The notes below the pieces were generated by a model. The model searched no databases and was not told the origin of the DNA. It saw only the letters and a program-made list of their open reading frames with translations. A stretch of 64,000 nucleotides of DNA, from positions 1,488,001 through 1,552,000 of the forward strand of contig NW_027184063.1 of NCBI RefSeq assembly GCF_041296385.1. The letters are read 5' to 3'. Of this stretch, positions 40,894-52,778 are shown one piece after another. The translations under genes were made by a program, and so were the position numbers. How positions within the stretch are numbered: the stretch's first letter is position 1; each line of letters opens with the position of its first letter. The stretch comes from Aphelocoma coerulescens. Taxonomy: Eukaryota; Chordata; Aves; Passeriformes; Corvidae.

Positions 40894-41902
40894 ACTCTAC
40901 TTTTCTGCTCCAGAACATTCAGAATGCAACTCTTTACAATCTCCGCTTTTTTTTCCTATTTGTCCATTTTTTCATTGGTGCCTTCTTTTCTTCTTTTTCT
41001 AGTGTTATGCTGTTTTTTATAAAATCCTGTAGTACTGCTCTTAGCATTTCTAGATGAACGTCTGCCTTTCTTTGGAAACACAAAGACTTTCAGGAGGCTT
41101 CTTCCCAGTGCATTTGAATCAAAAGGAGTGTCTGCCCTGACTTGTGTGTCCAAGGTTTGTTCCTCAGCCCTTCTCTGGCTCTGCAGGGGCAGTGCCTGTG
41201 GGCACAGCTGGAGGGAAGAGACTCCCAGCACAGCAGCACAGCCAGGGACAATGGCCCAGCCTCTTCCCACCTCTGCTCTTCCCAGCCCATGGAACCCAGA
41301 GTCAATTGTGACAAAGTGGGGCCTCTTCAGACAGAGATGGTGTGCAAACAGTGCCACCACTCAGGGAACCCAGTGTCCATTGTGACACAGTGGGACCTCA
41401 TGGAAGCTAGAACATCTTTATGATGCAATGGAATCTCATGGAATCAAGGGCAGTTGTTATAGAGAGGGGCCTCATGGAACACAATGGCCACAAAAACATT
41501 GCCAGGCCCAGTAGAAAGAAGGCGCCTGGGGAGGGCACTTGGAAACTGTCTCTTGTAGCAGACTCTGGGTCTGCTGCATCACTTTGCATCACGTGCAGTC
41601 CTGTGGAGCAAGGCCTCAGGAATAAATTTTGGGAGCACTTTGGGAGGTCTTTGATGGATTATGACACCCCCTCAGCTGCCTCTCATGTGAATATCCCGTG
41701 GATATGGCCTTTCCAGTGTTGGAGGTTTCCCAGCTGGGCCAGTTTGTGTAAGGGAGGATGGGTGTTCAGTGCCTCTGACCAGAGGTGGCACCACAGACCT
41801 GAAACCTCCTTGTCCCCCCTCAGTGGCAGGGGAGTCTGTGTAAACCTGTGTAGGCCCTCTGTGGACTGTGGTCTCCTCCACCCCAAACCCAGCCAGCCAT
41901 GA
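40894..41902. other. 3' flank of the receptor gene
   Basis: Matches the complement of 1322-3159. Contains a T-rich stretch (40947-41022) and minisatellite-type units at 41280-41500. The stop codon is embedded in CAATAAA, and this overlapping AATAAA at 40889-40894 may serve as a polyadenylation signal. Confidence 0.45.
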
Positions 41903-42149
41903 TTTTGTGCTCTTTGGTTTTCTTGTGGATGTGTTCTTTTCCCTCAGCCTTGATTACTTCTGCCTAGAATCTGAGATGATTGCACAGTAGTGTCCCCTTT
42001 CTCTTAGCTCTGTGACTGAACTCCCAGTCCAAAGTGCCAGTCAGGCATCTTCAAGGAGGGCTGGGCTTCTGTGGCTGTAGCTTCTTGATACAGTTTTTGC
42101 TAGAATGGGCAAAACTCCTTCATAACAATGTTTAAGGTATGAACCATTT

Positions 42150-44260
42150 CAGTCCCTGACAGCTTTATGCCTTGGCTCCATGAGGTTCCATAACCTCACT
42201 ATGGACTCAGTCTCAAGCTGCATTAGGCCCTGCTCTGTCCCACTGGATGCTTAATTCCATGAGGTTCCATTTGGTGGCTGTGGTCTCCTGGTTCCATGAG
42301 GCTCCAATGTGACATGTTGGAGCCTTGTTCCAGGAGATTCCATAGAGTCACAATGGACTCCTGTGTTCACATAGGCCCCACGGTGTCACCTCAGAGCCTT
42401 GGTTCCATGAGTGGCAGAACCCACATTTTGGCATTCTTGCAGTTTGTCCAGGAACTGTACAAACGACTCTGCCAGACCCTGTAGGATCTTAGCAAAAGAC
42501 ACGTTAGCATCAATACCCGTCCCCGGGAGTTGCCGCAGGGCTTGCCGGGCTAGGCGGGTGATGATATCATAGACGTCACACAGATAGCCTGTCTGCGCTG
42601 TAGGGACTGCGTACGGACCCTCTCCGGTCAGCTGTGCGGCAACGATGGGTGGATTTCTGTCTCGCAGCACTTCCGCCTGGGTAGTACACAGCTCACGGTA
42701 GTCGGTGAGCCAGCCTGCAAACTGCGCCAATGTCAAAATCATTCTCATTATGCTTTTGCAGTCATTAGGTACGAGGACGTACACGGTACTTATGGACTCC
42801 AGGTAAGTTAGGACATCACAGAAGGATACGCCGCTTTCCTTTACTAGCATCCTCAGTTCTTTGATTATAATCTAGTTCCCTGTAGGCCGGGCGTTGCTTC
42901 GGCGCATATATAACCGGACAGGCAGTAACGACCGCCAGGTCGTTCTCCTCCATCGCGGCTTCCCTACACTTCCGCCAGTGCTGGGTTACAATGTCATCAT
43001 TCTGGGCAGGAAGGGAGTCCGATGCTTGCTTGCGGTCTGGGACTTCCGTGCCAAGGGGGCCAACTGTGTAGGGATTTTTTTTATCATGTAAATCAATCCC
43101 GTAGGGGATGGGAGAATCTCGGGGTAGCCGGATGCATTGGATACAGGTTCTGGTGGCACTGAGGGCTCAGGGGAATCAGCTTCTGAAGCCGCGTAATGGC
43201 CAACATCCATTCGACTTCACTTAAAGACCGCCATGATCGTTCCCCATGTAGCGAGGTGCCTGCAAGCTTTGGCATCGCTGTCCCTGGCGATATCAAAAAG
43301 TCTCTGCCCTACCACTTGCCAGGCTTCTGATTGAAGGGGCCCACTGAAGGGAAAATCTCTAACCTGATCGGACAACCAGTCCAGCAGGGTGCTTAATTTC
43401 ACATCAGCAATATCAGTAGTTTGCCGATGTAAGAGCCGCCATACAGGTCCAATCTCCTTCTTTTTTCCAGGGATATTCACTCAACCGACTCTCTTCTCAC
43501 TCGCAGCTGCCTCTCACCCTTCACCCAACTTCCAACCGCCCAGCCCGCAGCGGGGCCTTTCCCACAGGGCCTTCTGCTGAGCATAAGCTTCAATCACTTT
43601 AACAAATGTAATCCCATATTCCACAACTGTGGTCTCTTGGGTTCCATGAGGCTCCGTTGAGTCACAGTAGAGCCCTGGTTCCATTGGGTTCCAGAACTCC
43701 ACTGTGGTCTCTTTTATTCCAACAGGCCTCACTGTGTCAAATCAGAGCCTTGCTTCCATGAGGTTCCAAGACCTCACTGTGGTCTCCTGAGCTGTGTTAT
43801 GCCCTGCTGAAACATATTGGAGGCTTGGTTCCATGGGATTCCACAGCCTCAGAATGGTCTCCTGTGTTCGTGAGGCCCTGGTTCGTTGCTATATAGCCTT
43901 GGTTCCAGGACTTTCCATAACCTCACTATGGACTATTGGGTTCCATGAGGACCCGCTGTGTCCCACCACAGCCTTGGTTCCGTGAGGTTCTATACAGTGG
44001 TTATGGTATCCTGGGTTCCGTGAGGCCACACTGTGTCATTTTAAGGCTTTTTTCCATGAGGTTCCAGAACCTCACTGTGGTCTCCTGAGCTGCATTAGGC
44101 CCTGGTGTGTCATAGTGGAGCCATGGTTGCATGAGGTTCCATAACCTTTCTCTGGTCCCTTGGGTTCCATGAGGCTCCTCTGTGTCACACTGGACCCTTG
44201 GATCAATGGGGCTCCATACCCTCACTATGGTCTCCTGTGTTCCATCAGGCCCCACTAGGA
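42150..44260 (+). repeat. Long 70-75 bp minisatellite, interrupted by retroviral sequence
   Basis: Many diverged units of the form GGTTCCATGAGGTTCCAnnACCTCACTGTGGTCTCCTG... followed by GGCCCnnCTGTGTCAnnnTGGAGCC. Units flank the gag fragment on both sides (42150-42412 and 43620-44260). No open gene. Confidence 0.8.
42413..43610 (-). pseudogene. Retroviral gag fragment (matrix to capsid)
   Basis: Read on the minus strand. A matrix-like segment at 43480-43217 (KLSTLLDWLSDQVRDFP) is followed by a variable region and a capsid-like segment at 42850-42413 with a major-homology-type motif (ILQGLAESFVQFLDKLQE). There are no LTRs, zinc knuckles, protease or pol. Several stops or shifts separate the parts. 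It differs from the Gag of the 3242-11468 provirus and looks betaretrovirus-like. It ends abruptly inside minisatellite units, so it was probably carried in by recombination or truncated after insertion. Confidence 0.75.
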
Positions 44261-45458
44261 GACATTCTGAGTCACCCTGTCCCCCACAGGTGCCCCCACA
44301 GGCTCAGGTGGGGGAAGGGAAGGGCACCATGAGCATGGTGCGACAGCCAGGGTAATCCCAGAGGCCCATGCAGCCAGGTACCCATCTGTCCACAAACCCT
44401 CCTGTGCCCCCCACTCCACAACCCACGTGGGCTATTCCAAGGTACCCCCCACTCTGACATCCCTTCCACCCTGTCCAGATGTCCCTGACACCTGCAGCCA
44501 TGTGTGGGAGGGAGCAGAGGCACATGGAGCTGGGAACATGGCCATCGTGGCACAGCGACCTCATCCACCCCGTTCCCCACCTCTGTGTGTCCTCTGAGCC
44601 CCTGGGGATCTCCAGTCCATGGACCTCCTCAGCCTCCTGGGGTCCACAACCATCCCTAGAGGTCCCTGTCCCCCTGGAGGTCCCCAGCCCCTGTAGGTCC
44701 CCACCCATACCAGCACCAGCCATGTGGGTTCCATTGCACGCGCTCCAGGGTGACATCTCCTGCCACCCTGAGAGCCCTGCCCGAGGACAGGATGTTTCCA
44801 CTTTCCACGGCGATTTCTGTTGGTTCACCGTGATTTGCAGGGACATGGGGATGGCAGGGACAGAGGGGACAGCAGGGACATCAGGGACAGTGGGGACACC
44901 GATGCCCCCAGAAGCACAGCTGTGCCTGCCATGGGGAGCTGAGCTGCCACTGCTGGGGGTCTCACCTTGTACTGGCCCTCGTGGGGCTCGATCAAAATGT
45001 GCAACTCTCTCTCCTTCCATCTGAAGTGACAGTCCCCAGTCTTCTCCTCTTGTCCCCAGGGTCATGCAAGTGGCATCCAGCCCCTCGGTGACACGAAATG
45101 ACAGCTGGAGGAGTTGTTGTGACACACGGCAGAGCAGAGACACCCAGAACCTGCAGCAACAGCACCCATGGGTGGGGGGTTCCAGCACCCCCACAGGCCA
45201 CGGAGGGGCCCCCAATGCACCCCCACACCACAGGGGTCGGGGAACCTCGGACACAACCCCCCAGCCTGGGCACAGCCCAGCCCAGCCCCTCTCCTCCCAC
45301 CCACTGAGTCCTGTCCCCGCCTGGGACCCTCACAGTGCCCAGTTTTAGGACACCCCATGGTCTTCCTGCCCCTGTCCCCAATGAATCTTTGCCCATTCCC
45401 CAGAGCCCCTGAGCAGCTTTGGGGTGATGGCTGGGGACAGAGACAGAGTGGAAACGGT
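44261..45458. other. GC-rich spacer, no gene identified
   Basis: Contains a possible minus-strand exon around 45120-44975 with CAG and GTGAGACCC-like borders, but three frames are open to different extents and none matches a family I know. Left unassigned. Confidence 0.3.
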
Positions 45459-46639
45459 GGCCGAGAGGTCACGGCAGCCCCCCACACACATTCCCTTGGC
45501 CAGGTACAGCTCTCCCAACCCCCTATGGCCCCTCAGCTCCAGACAGCAACCACCATCTATGGAGCTCCTCCTCAGTGCCATGGAGAGTCTCAAGGCCACC
45601 CCCAGCCCCACAGGGTACACCCTTGTCCCCATCAGATCCAACACCACCTCCAAAGTGACCGCTCCTGGGCACAGAGAGGGCTGTGCTGCCCTGCAGCTCC
45701 CTGCAAACCACAGTGGTGTCTTCGAGGCCACAACCCGAGTCTCAGACAGTTTCCCACTCTTTATGTCTGGAGCTGACCAAGAAATGCCCCATGGTGGGGT
45801 GCCCCTTTCCTGCAGTCACCGCAACGGCAAACTGAGCCCTCGCTGAGGCTTTCCCCAGGAGAAGCAGCATTTGTTCCCCCACAGGGCAGCCTGTTCTTTT
45901 GGGGGGCAGTGGGCACAGGGGCAACAGCAGCCCCGAAGGAAGCGGGATTGCCTGCGGAACAGCCTGACGCCAAACAGACTTCAGTGTCACAAAGGCAGAG
46001 GAGAGGGGGTCCCTGGGAGGCAAAGCCCAGCAGATCTGATTTTCCTGGCAGGTTTCATCTGGGAACAGTCCTTGGATACACAGAAATTTGGAAAAGGAAT
46101 CTCAATTTTGGCCATGGGCACCTGGAGGAGAAGGACGGATCTGTTCCATAGGAAGGAAAGCACGGAGCCCCAGAGCTCCAGGGGCAGATGAGAAGCGACT
46201 CTCAACATTCCAAGATCAGCTGGAGCTGTCAGGTGGCCACCAGGAGGCCAAGCCAGCCAGAGCTGTTCCAGGTTCCCTTGCTTCCACGGGGCACCTCAGT
46301 GTCACAAAAATGTCCTTGGCTCCACGAGGCCCAGCAGTGTCACAATGGACCCTGTGATTCCATGAAGACCTACAGGAGCACAATGGTCTCCTTGGATCCA
46401 TGGGGCCTCTCAGAATCACACTGGCCCCTTGCTTCCATGGGGCCCAGCAGTGCCCCGATGATCCCCTTGGATCCAATTCCAAAATTGTAGGGCTCCTAAG
46501 CAAAAATGCAGGAAAGGGAGGAACAGGTCTTTACTATAAAATACAGAGAGAGCACAACAGAACAAACAACACCACGGGAACAGAAGTTTCCCACCTGCCA
46601 AGCACAAACCATCATGGGATACTGCATCCCTGACTCAGC
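45459..46639. other. Inner palindrome segment D, right copy
   Basis: Inverted partner of 37141-38462, with GTTCCATGAG-family units at 46260-46480. A 140-codon frame (45424-45846) is open here but shifted in the left copy, so coding status is doubtful. Confidence 0.4.
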
Positions 46640-47716
46640 CCCAAGACTGTCCTGAAAACCAGCCCTGGCTGGGGGAGGCCCCAGCCCCCAGACCCATTTG
46701 CTGAGGCCAGGTTTGCACCCCCATCCCCCAACCAAGGGGGCAGGAGGAGAGTTTGGGGGATGTGAGGTACACCCTGCCCAGGGGGAGTGAACACCACCCC
46801 CCTTACCCAGACTGGCTCCGCTGTGAAACCCCCACCCCGGGAAGGCCACACACACAGGGGACAGTGTCACACTCGCCCCTCCCCAGGGGAGGTCTCTGTC
46901 CCTGTCACTCCCTTGATCTCCCCCCTTTTCTCTTTCACAGGCTGGGGACGTTTGCCAAATATGAGAATCATTTTTTTCTTTATCCCTGTCACCTCTGTGA
47001 CAGCTACACAGAGTTTATCCTTCCTTTAAATCATCTGTATTGGGCCGAACTTTCACTTTTCTTTTACAGGAACCTGCCAGCAGCTGAGCTGGAGCTGTGC
47101 GGGAACCGCTGGACCTTTGAATTGCCACCATAACTGCTTGTGCTGTTGGTTCATTCATGGTTGGAGTTTGTTTGCGTTTTCATCACAAGTGACTTGTGGG
47201 AAGAGCAAACATTCCTCCAAGCATTTTCGGTAAAGTTTGATTTCTACCAAGTTTATTTTGTCCGGTGCCCAGGGGATGCTCAAGGGATCTCTGTGCCACT
47301 CTCCCTGGGGGATGCTGGGAAGGGGCTTGGTGGGGTTGTCCCTGTCCCTCTCACTCCAGGGCATTCCCAAGGCAGTGTCCCTGTCCCTTTCAGCCTTGGG
47401 GATGCTCGGGCATCTCCATCCCTCTTGCCCCAGGGAATGCTTGTGCGGGACTGGGGACCAAGGGCTCTGTGTCCCTCACACTGCTGAGTGTGCTCAGGTG
47501 CTCTCTGACCTTCTCATACCTGGGGAGGCCGGGGGAGTCTCTGTCCTTCTCACCCCTGGGGTGACCCAGCCCAAGCACCATTGGGGTGAGAGCGACACAG
47601 ACACCCCCAAACCCACACAAGCACCTCCCAAAAATCTCAAGGGGAGAAGGACAGAGACCCCCACCAGGCACTGAGTGGGGTGAGAGGGACAGAGACCATC
47701 CCCAGTCCTGAATCAT
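46640..47716 (-). repeat. Minisatellite block A, copy 3 (inverted)
   Basis: Reverse complement of 1-1250 and 35835-37060. Small deletions relative to copy 2, for example near 47230. No gene identified. Confidence 0.75.
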
Positions 47717-49830
47717 TTCCAGACAAGAGAGGCTTGGAGACTGCCCCGGGACTCCCCAGGTAGGAGAGGGACAGAGAAACTAAATTTGGGGGGCAGCTGG
47801 GTGGTCCAAGATCCGGGTGCTGCCACGCTGCTCCTGCATTCCACATGAGCATTCCAGGAAGGCAGCCCTGAATGTGACCCTTGGGGGTCTGGGATCAGCC
47901 TTCATATCCCTGGGGGAGCAGAGACAGAGAGGACGAGACACTTTCCCCCTCTTATTCCTGTGGAAGGGTGAACCCCAGCTGCCCTTTTCTTCTGCTGCCT
48001 CCTCATCTCCTCGGCTGAGGATGTCAAACTCCCCAGGAGCAGGAAGAAGCCCATTCCGGGTTTCCTTGTGTCTGCAGCCTGGAACATCCACTCCCATCAG
48101 AGCACTTTGTGAAAGCCCTGCTGAATGACAGCAGGAGGAGGTTTGTGAGAAAGGCAGGAAATTGTATTTTGATAGGAAATCACAATTCCAAATTCTTTCT
48201 TTCTGTCACATTCATTTTCAGTCAGTTCTGGTCTGGTTTCCAGAGTGCCACCTTCTCAGCTGATTGTATTTGTGTTCTCCTTCCTCTTCTGCCTTTCTTT
48301 GCCTGCTCTGTTTGTCTCTCAGTGTCTCTCTGGAGCCAGAGCAGCTCCCACCAAAGGCCCTCCCCTGATTTTGTTCCCAATCCACCAGCTAAAACAACCA
48401 TGGATGAGGTGATGAAGGCTGGCAGTGAAATGTCACTGGAAGATCTTGCAGCACTTGGCTTTTGGCTCCTTCCTGAGAGCTTTGCCTTCAAGGGCAGGAA
48501 CATTTTCTCCTTGCTGGGAACTGATATTCCAGATGCCTGGAGAGTGTGCTGTGGATGCCAGAGGGGCATTCCCGAGGCTTGCAGGGTGCTGGTCCTGCTG
48601 TGCCTCCCACGGGAGCTGTGCAGGGCCAGGAGACAAGGTGCAGCAGCTGGGTGGGTTCCCAGAGCAGACAGCAAAGGCTGCTTTGCTGGACATTTCCCAG
48701 CACATTCCCAGCTGGAAGCAGAGGGAGGAAGGAAAGGGAAGCGAGTCCCTGCCAGAAGCCCAGAAGGATTGGGGTGGGAAGGGACCCTGCCCGTGGGTTA
48801 GTGGGCTGAAAGCCAAGTGGAGCAAGACCTTACAATGCCATCTCCCTGCCAGCCTGTGCTGCTGACAGGAGCAGGGTGCCACTTTAGCCCTCTGTGGGTG
48901 GGACCAAACTGTGCATTCCACTCCCCTTATCTCATTTCTGATGAGCTGTTCATGATGGGTCCTTTGCAGGAGCTGCCCAGTGCACCCCCGACCCCTCAGG
49001 CTATGAGGAGCTGGCTGTTAAATGAGATAAGGAAGGAAAGGCAAACCCTGGGAGGCAGGGCAGTGTTTCTTTTTCTGCACACCAATGACTCAGCTGGGAT
49101 AACTCCCTCCGGGGTAGCAGCAGCACAGTCCCACCCAGCCTGAGGGCTCACCTCTGCTGATGGGCCATCATGGACTGAATGGCCCCAGCACAATGGGCAG
49201 CTGCAAGGACTGAGACCATCAAGGCTCCCAAAATATCCCATGACTCCCAGGATGACATCATTCCATTGTGAAACTGCCCACCCTGGGGGAGGGGCTAAGC
49301 ATTCCCACCTGAACCTGAGCATATAAAATCTGGGTTTGAGGCCTTCTGGCAACACTCAAGAGATCCAGGGCAGGAGCAGAACTCCAACAGGACTGTGGCC
49401 ACTGCTGTCGACATGACTGCACCCATCACTTGGACAGGACAGTGTGTCTACCACTGCAACCAACAGGTTTTGTTTTCTTTCCTTTTGCTTTGCATGCAGC
49501 GGGACCAGGTGGTGCTCAGCACAGGAACTAAGCACCACCGTTCTGCTCTTGTCCCAGGGTGCCTGGTTATACTCAGCCTTTGTGGGTTACAGCTGTATCA
49601 TGGTATTTCTTGTCATCTCTTTGGTGAATTTTAACTCTCACCTTAATCTCTCTTGGGGCAGATCAGTGGGGTTCATTTCTCATGCCAGTTCAATCCAGCA
49701 CGGTCTTTGAGAGGATTTTACAGTCATGATATGCCCGGTGACTTCTAAGAAGGACTAAGCCAACCCCTAAGAAGGACTAAACCAACCCCTAAGCCAACAC
49801 ACTCACACCTTGTTTTTCCCTCCAAACCAG
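47717..49830 (+). other. Upstream block of the right zinc-finger gene
   Basis: Partner of 33741-35834. TATAAAATC lies at about 49322. The unassigned open frame is at 48109-48801, conserved in length with the left copy but starting at GTG rather than ATG. Confidence 0.35.
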
Positions 49831-49857
49831 GATTTCCCACTCCCAAACCTTGGCCAG

Positions 49858-50918
49858 ATGGAGGCGGAGGCTGTGAGAAAGAGGAAGATGCCCCGGGACA
49901 CCCAGGCAGGTGAGGAGGAAGTCCCTGCCCCTTTTCCCTCTCTCCTGCTCCATCTCCCAGCCCAGCATCGCCCCCGGCTGCAGGACAACCCCGCTGCCGA
50001 CGCCGTCCTGCCAGGGACGGACTGGGGGGATCTCCTTCCCCTTCCCTGTGGCACGGAGTCAAATCCCATCCTCTCCTTGTCCTTCCTCCCCCAGATGAGG
50101 AGCTGAGGATGGAGCCCAGGGAGGACAAATCCCCACAGCAGAACCTGGTGGAAGAGGCCATTTTGAGCCTCTCCACAGTGGAGGAAAACCACCGGAGATC
50201 CCGCAGGAGGAGGGGCTGCAAACGTAGCCCAGGGAGCTGTGAGGAGGAAAGACCCACCCTGTGCCAGGAAGGCGGCCGGAGATCCAGCCAGCATTCAAAT
50301 GTGGTGGTCCATGAGCAGCGTCACGCTAGGGAGAAACGCTACAAATGCTTGGAATGTTCGAAGAGCTTCAGCCAGAGCTCCGACTTGATCCACCACCAGT
50401 TGATCCATACTGGGGAACGGCCCTACGTGTGTGGGGAATGTGGGAAGAGCTTCAGACAGAGCTCCAGCCTGATCCAACACCGGTTGATTCATACTGGGGA
50501 ACGGCTCTATGTGTGTGGGGAATGTGGGAAGAGCTTCAGACAGAGCTCCAGCCTGATTCGCCACCAGAAGATCCACACTGACGAGAGGCCATACGAGTGT
50601 GGCGAATGTGGGAAGAGGTTTCAGACCAGCTCCAGAGTTCTCCTGCACCAGCGGATTCACACAGATGAGAGGCCCTTCCGCTGCCCCGACTGCGGGGAGT
50701 GCTTCAGGTACAGCTGCAGCCTCAGCAGGCACAAACGAATCCACACTGGGGAGAGGCCCTACGAGTGTCCTGAGTGTGGGAAGAGCTTCAGGCAGAGATG
50801 TCACCTTATCTACCACCAGAGGATCCACACTGGGGAGAGGCCCTACGAGTGTCCTGAGTGTGGGAAGAGCTTTATCCAGAGCTCTCACTTGACCAAACAC
50901 CAACGGAGCCACCAGTAA
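49858..50918 (+). CDS. C2H2 zinc-finger protein, seven fingers (right-arm copy)
   Basis: Same gene as the left-arm copy. Exons 49858-49909 ([17 protein letters not shown], donor GTGAGG) and 50095-50918 (acceptor CCCCAG) give 291 residues. Seven C2H2 fingers: fingers 1-4 are nearly the same as in the left copy, while fingers 5-7 carry different DNA-contact positions (for example [24 protein letters not shown]). A short deletion precedes the fingers (VEENHRRS). A degenerate extra finger follows the stop (about 50925-50990). AATAAA lies at 51126-51131. Both copies remain open, so both could be expressed with different targets. Confidence 0.9.
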
Positions 50919-51399
50919 GGGAAGCCCTGCGGGTGCCCCGAGTGCAGGAAGGGCTTTGTGTACTGCTCCAACTTCATCTCGCAGCAGAGGATCCCTGTGG
51001 GGTGATGCTCAGTGACCCTCGTTGGGCAGAGACCTGGTGACCCCTGTTCCAGATGATCCCCATTGTTGGGGAGGATGTTTGCGAGATTTATTTCGCTTCT
51101 CATTCTCGTGCTCTGATTTCATTGCTAATAAATGCAATCCCTGTCCCCAGACTGGGTCCGTTTTTCCGTGCTGGTGGTTTGGGTGGGAGCTCTCCTGGTC
51201 CTTATCTCAGCTCCTGGGCCTTTCCTCAGCCAACCAAAGAAGTCACTAAACAATTTTGAGCCACTCTGAGCTTTTCTCACTGATGACTGCCCAGGTGCCA
51301 GGCAGATCTGCTGCACCCACACCTCCCCACCTGGGGCATCCTCACCCCCAGTGCCCCCCGGGAGCAGAATTAAGGGAGAGAGGGGAGGTTTCAGCACTT

Positions 51400-52178
51400 G
51401 CTCAGAGCTGGGGATGGGGCAGCTGGGGCCATACTGGTGGCACTGGTGGTGCTGGGAGCCCCCTGGCCACAGGCATGGAGCTCTCAGGTGAGCTGAGAGG
51501 GTGGGAAGAGGAGGCCAGGTATGGTGGGAAAGGTGGGGAGAGGAGGGAAAATGGGTGTGTGGGACCCATAAAATGAGTTGGAGGGGGAGTGGGACCCCCT
51601 AAAGACAGAATGGGAAGGGGGCTGGGGACTGGGGGATGATGGGATAGGCATGGGAAAGCTTAGAAATTGGGGAATGGAAGGGTGGGATCTCAAAACTGGG
51701 CAGGAGGGGACCGGGGATTGGGAGGATTGTGTGAAAGGGTTGGGAAAGGGTTAAAAGGGGGGACTGGGACCCCCAAACTGATGGGGGCTGGGGCTGGCAG
51801 CTGGGGATTGATGGGAAAGGAGGGGAGAAAACAGAAAAAGGGTGGAAATGAGGGTGGGACTGTGGGAAGGAAGGTCCCATGGCAGCCATGGAGCAAGGGG
51901 TTGTGGAGTGGGGATCTGGGGTGGCCCCCTGAGCTCTTGGCTTGCTGTGGGGTTCTGGGGGCTGCTGGGGGGGCATCCCCTCACCTCTGTCCTGTATAGA
52001 CAGGGCTCTTCCAGCACATGGTAAAGTCTGAGTGTCACGTCATTAATGGTACCAAACAGGTGAGGTTCATGGTGAGGTTCAGCTCCAGCCTGGAGCAGCT
52101 CCTGCACTTGGACAGCAACATGAGGCACATCATGGGGGACACGCTGTATGGGGAGAAACAGGCCCGCTACTGGAACAC
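51400..52178 (+). pseudogene. Truncated MHC class II beta gene, right arm
   Basis: Exon 1 ends at 51487 (ATGGAGCTCTCAG before GTGAG) after a hydrophobic ALVVL signal segment whose frame appears shifted by one base. Exon 2 starts at 52004 after ATAGACAG and is open for 175 bases (LFQHMVKSECHVINGTK, DTLYGEKQARYWNT) to the ERVL LTR at 52179. The cut position is the same as in the left arm. The conserved Cys and the NGT glycosylation site are kept. The remainder of the gene is absent. Confidence 0.82.
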
Positions 52179-52765
52179 TGTCCTGGGGTGATGTTATGAG
52201 GCTGCTTTATTCCTTAACCCTCCGCTCAATGCCCAAGGATGCTGTGTCTTTAGGATGGACCTGGGGGTGGGGCCAGAGCCACGGGACGTGGGTGAGGGTC
52301 AGTTCAATGGCTCCGGGGCTCTGAGGTCTCGGCAGGGCCTTGGAGGGAGTGAGCTGGGAGTGTTGTGCGACTCCTTGGGTTTTTTGGTGTTCTGGCTCGC
52401 TGGGAGAAGGTTCTGTTGGGTTTTCTTGTTCTTTTTCCCTTCCCTCCCCCTTGCCTCACTGATTCCCTTCCCTCCAGTCCAGGGAGCCTGCTGGTTGGCC
52501 CCAGTGGGCCTGCGGGGTGGCTCCAGCTGGTCTGAGCCCGTGCGTCTGTTCCCTCTCCAGGAATGTGTTGTATTTCGTGGTTTTTTCCCCTGTTCTACCC
52601 TGCTTTGTTTGGTGTTAATAAACAGTTTGGGTTTTTTTGCTCACTTTCAGTTCTTGTAACCCACTTGTCTTACTGGTGGAGGAAATGGGGAGGTCCTCTT
52701 CCCTTTGGAGGAGACACTCATTCCAGAGTGTTTCCTCCTGAAGTCTTGTCTCCAAAACCGAGACA
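52179..52765 (+). repeat. ERVL 5' LTR, right arm
   Basis: 587 bp, TGTCCTGGGGTG...CCGAGACA, with AATAAA near 52617. It directly follows MHC exon 2. Confidence 0.82.
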
Positions 52766-52778
52766 TAAATTTAGTGCC

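Larger units (their letters stand above)
38463..45458. other. Palindrome spacer
   Basis: About 7 kb between the arms. It contains the intact-frame olfactory receptor, its flanks (shared with 1322-13443), a diverged relative of block A at 41905-42150, a long minisatellite interrupted by a gag fragment, and unassigned GC-rich sequence. Confidence 0.8.

Noticed and set aside
44304..45254. 316-codon minus-strand frame in the spacer
   Set aside because: Gly/Pro/Ser-rich, no recognisable domain, and competing frames are equally open; coding status unsupported.
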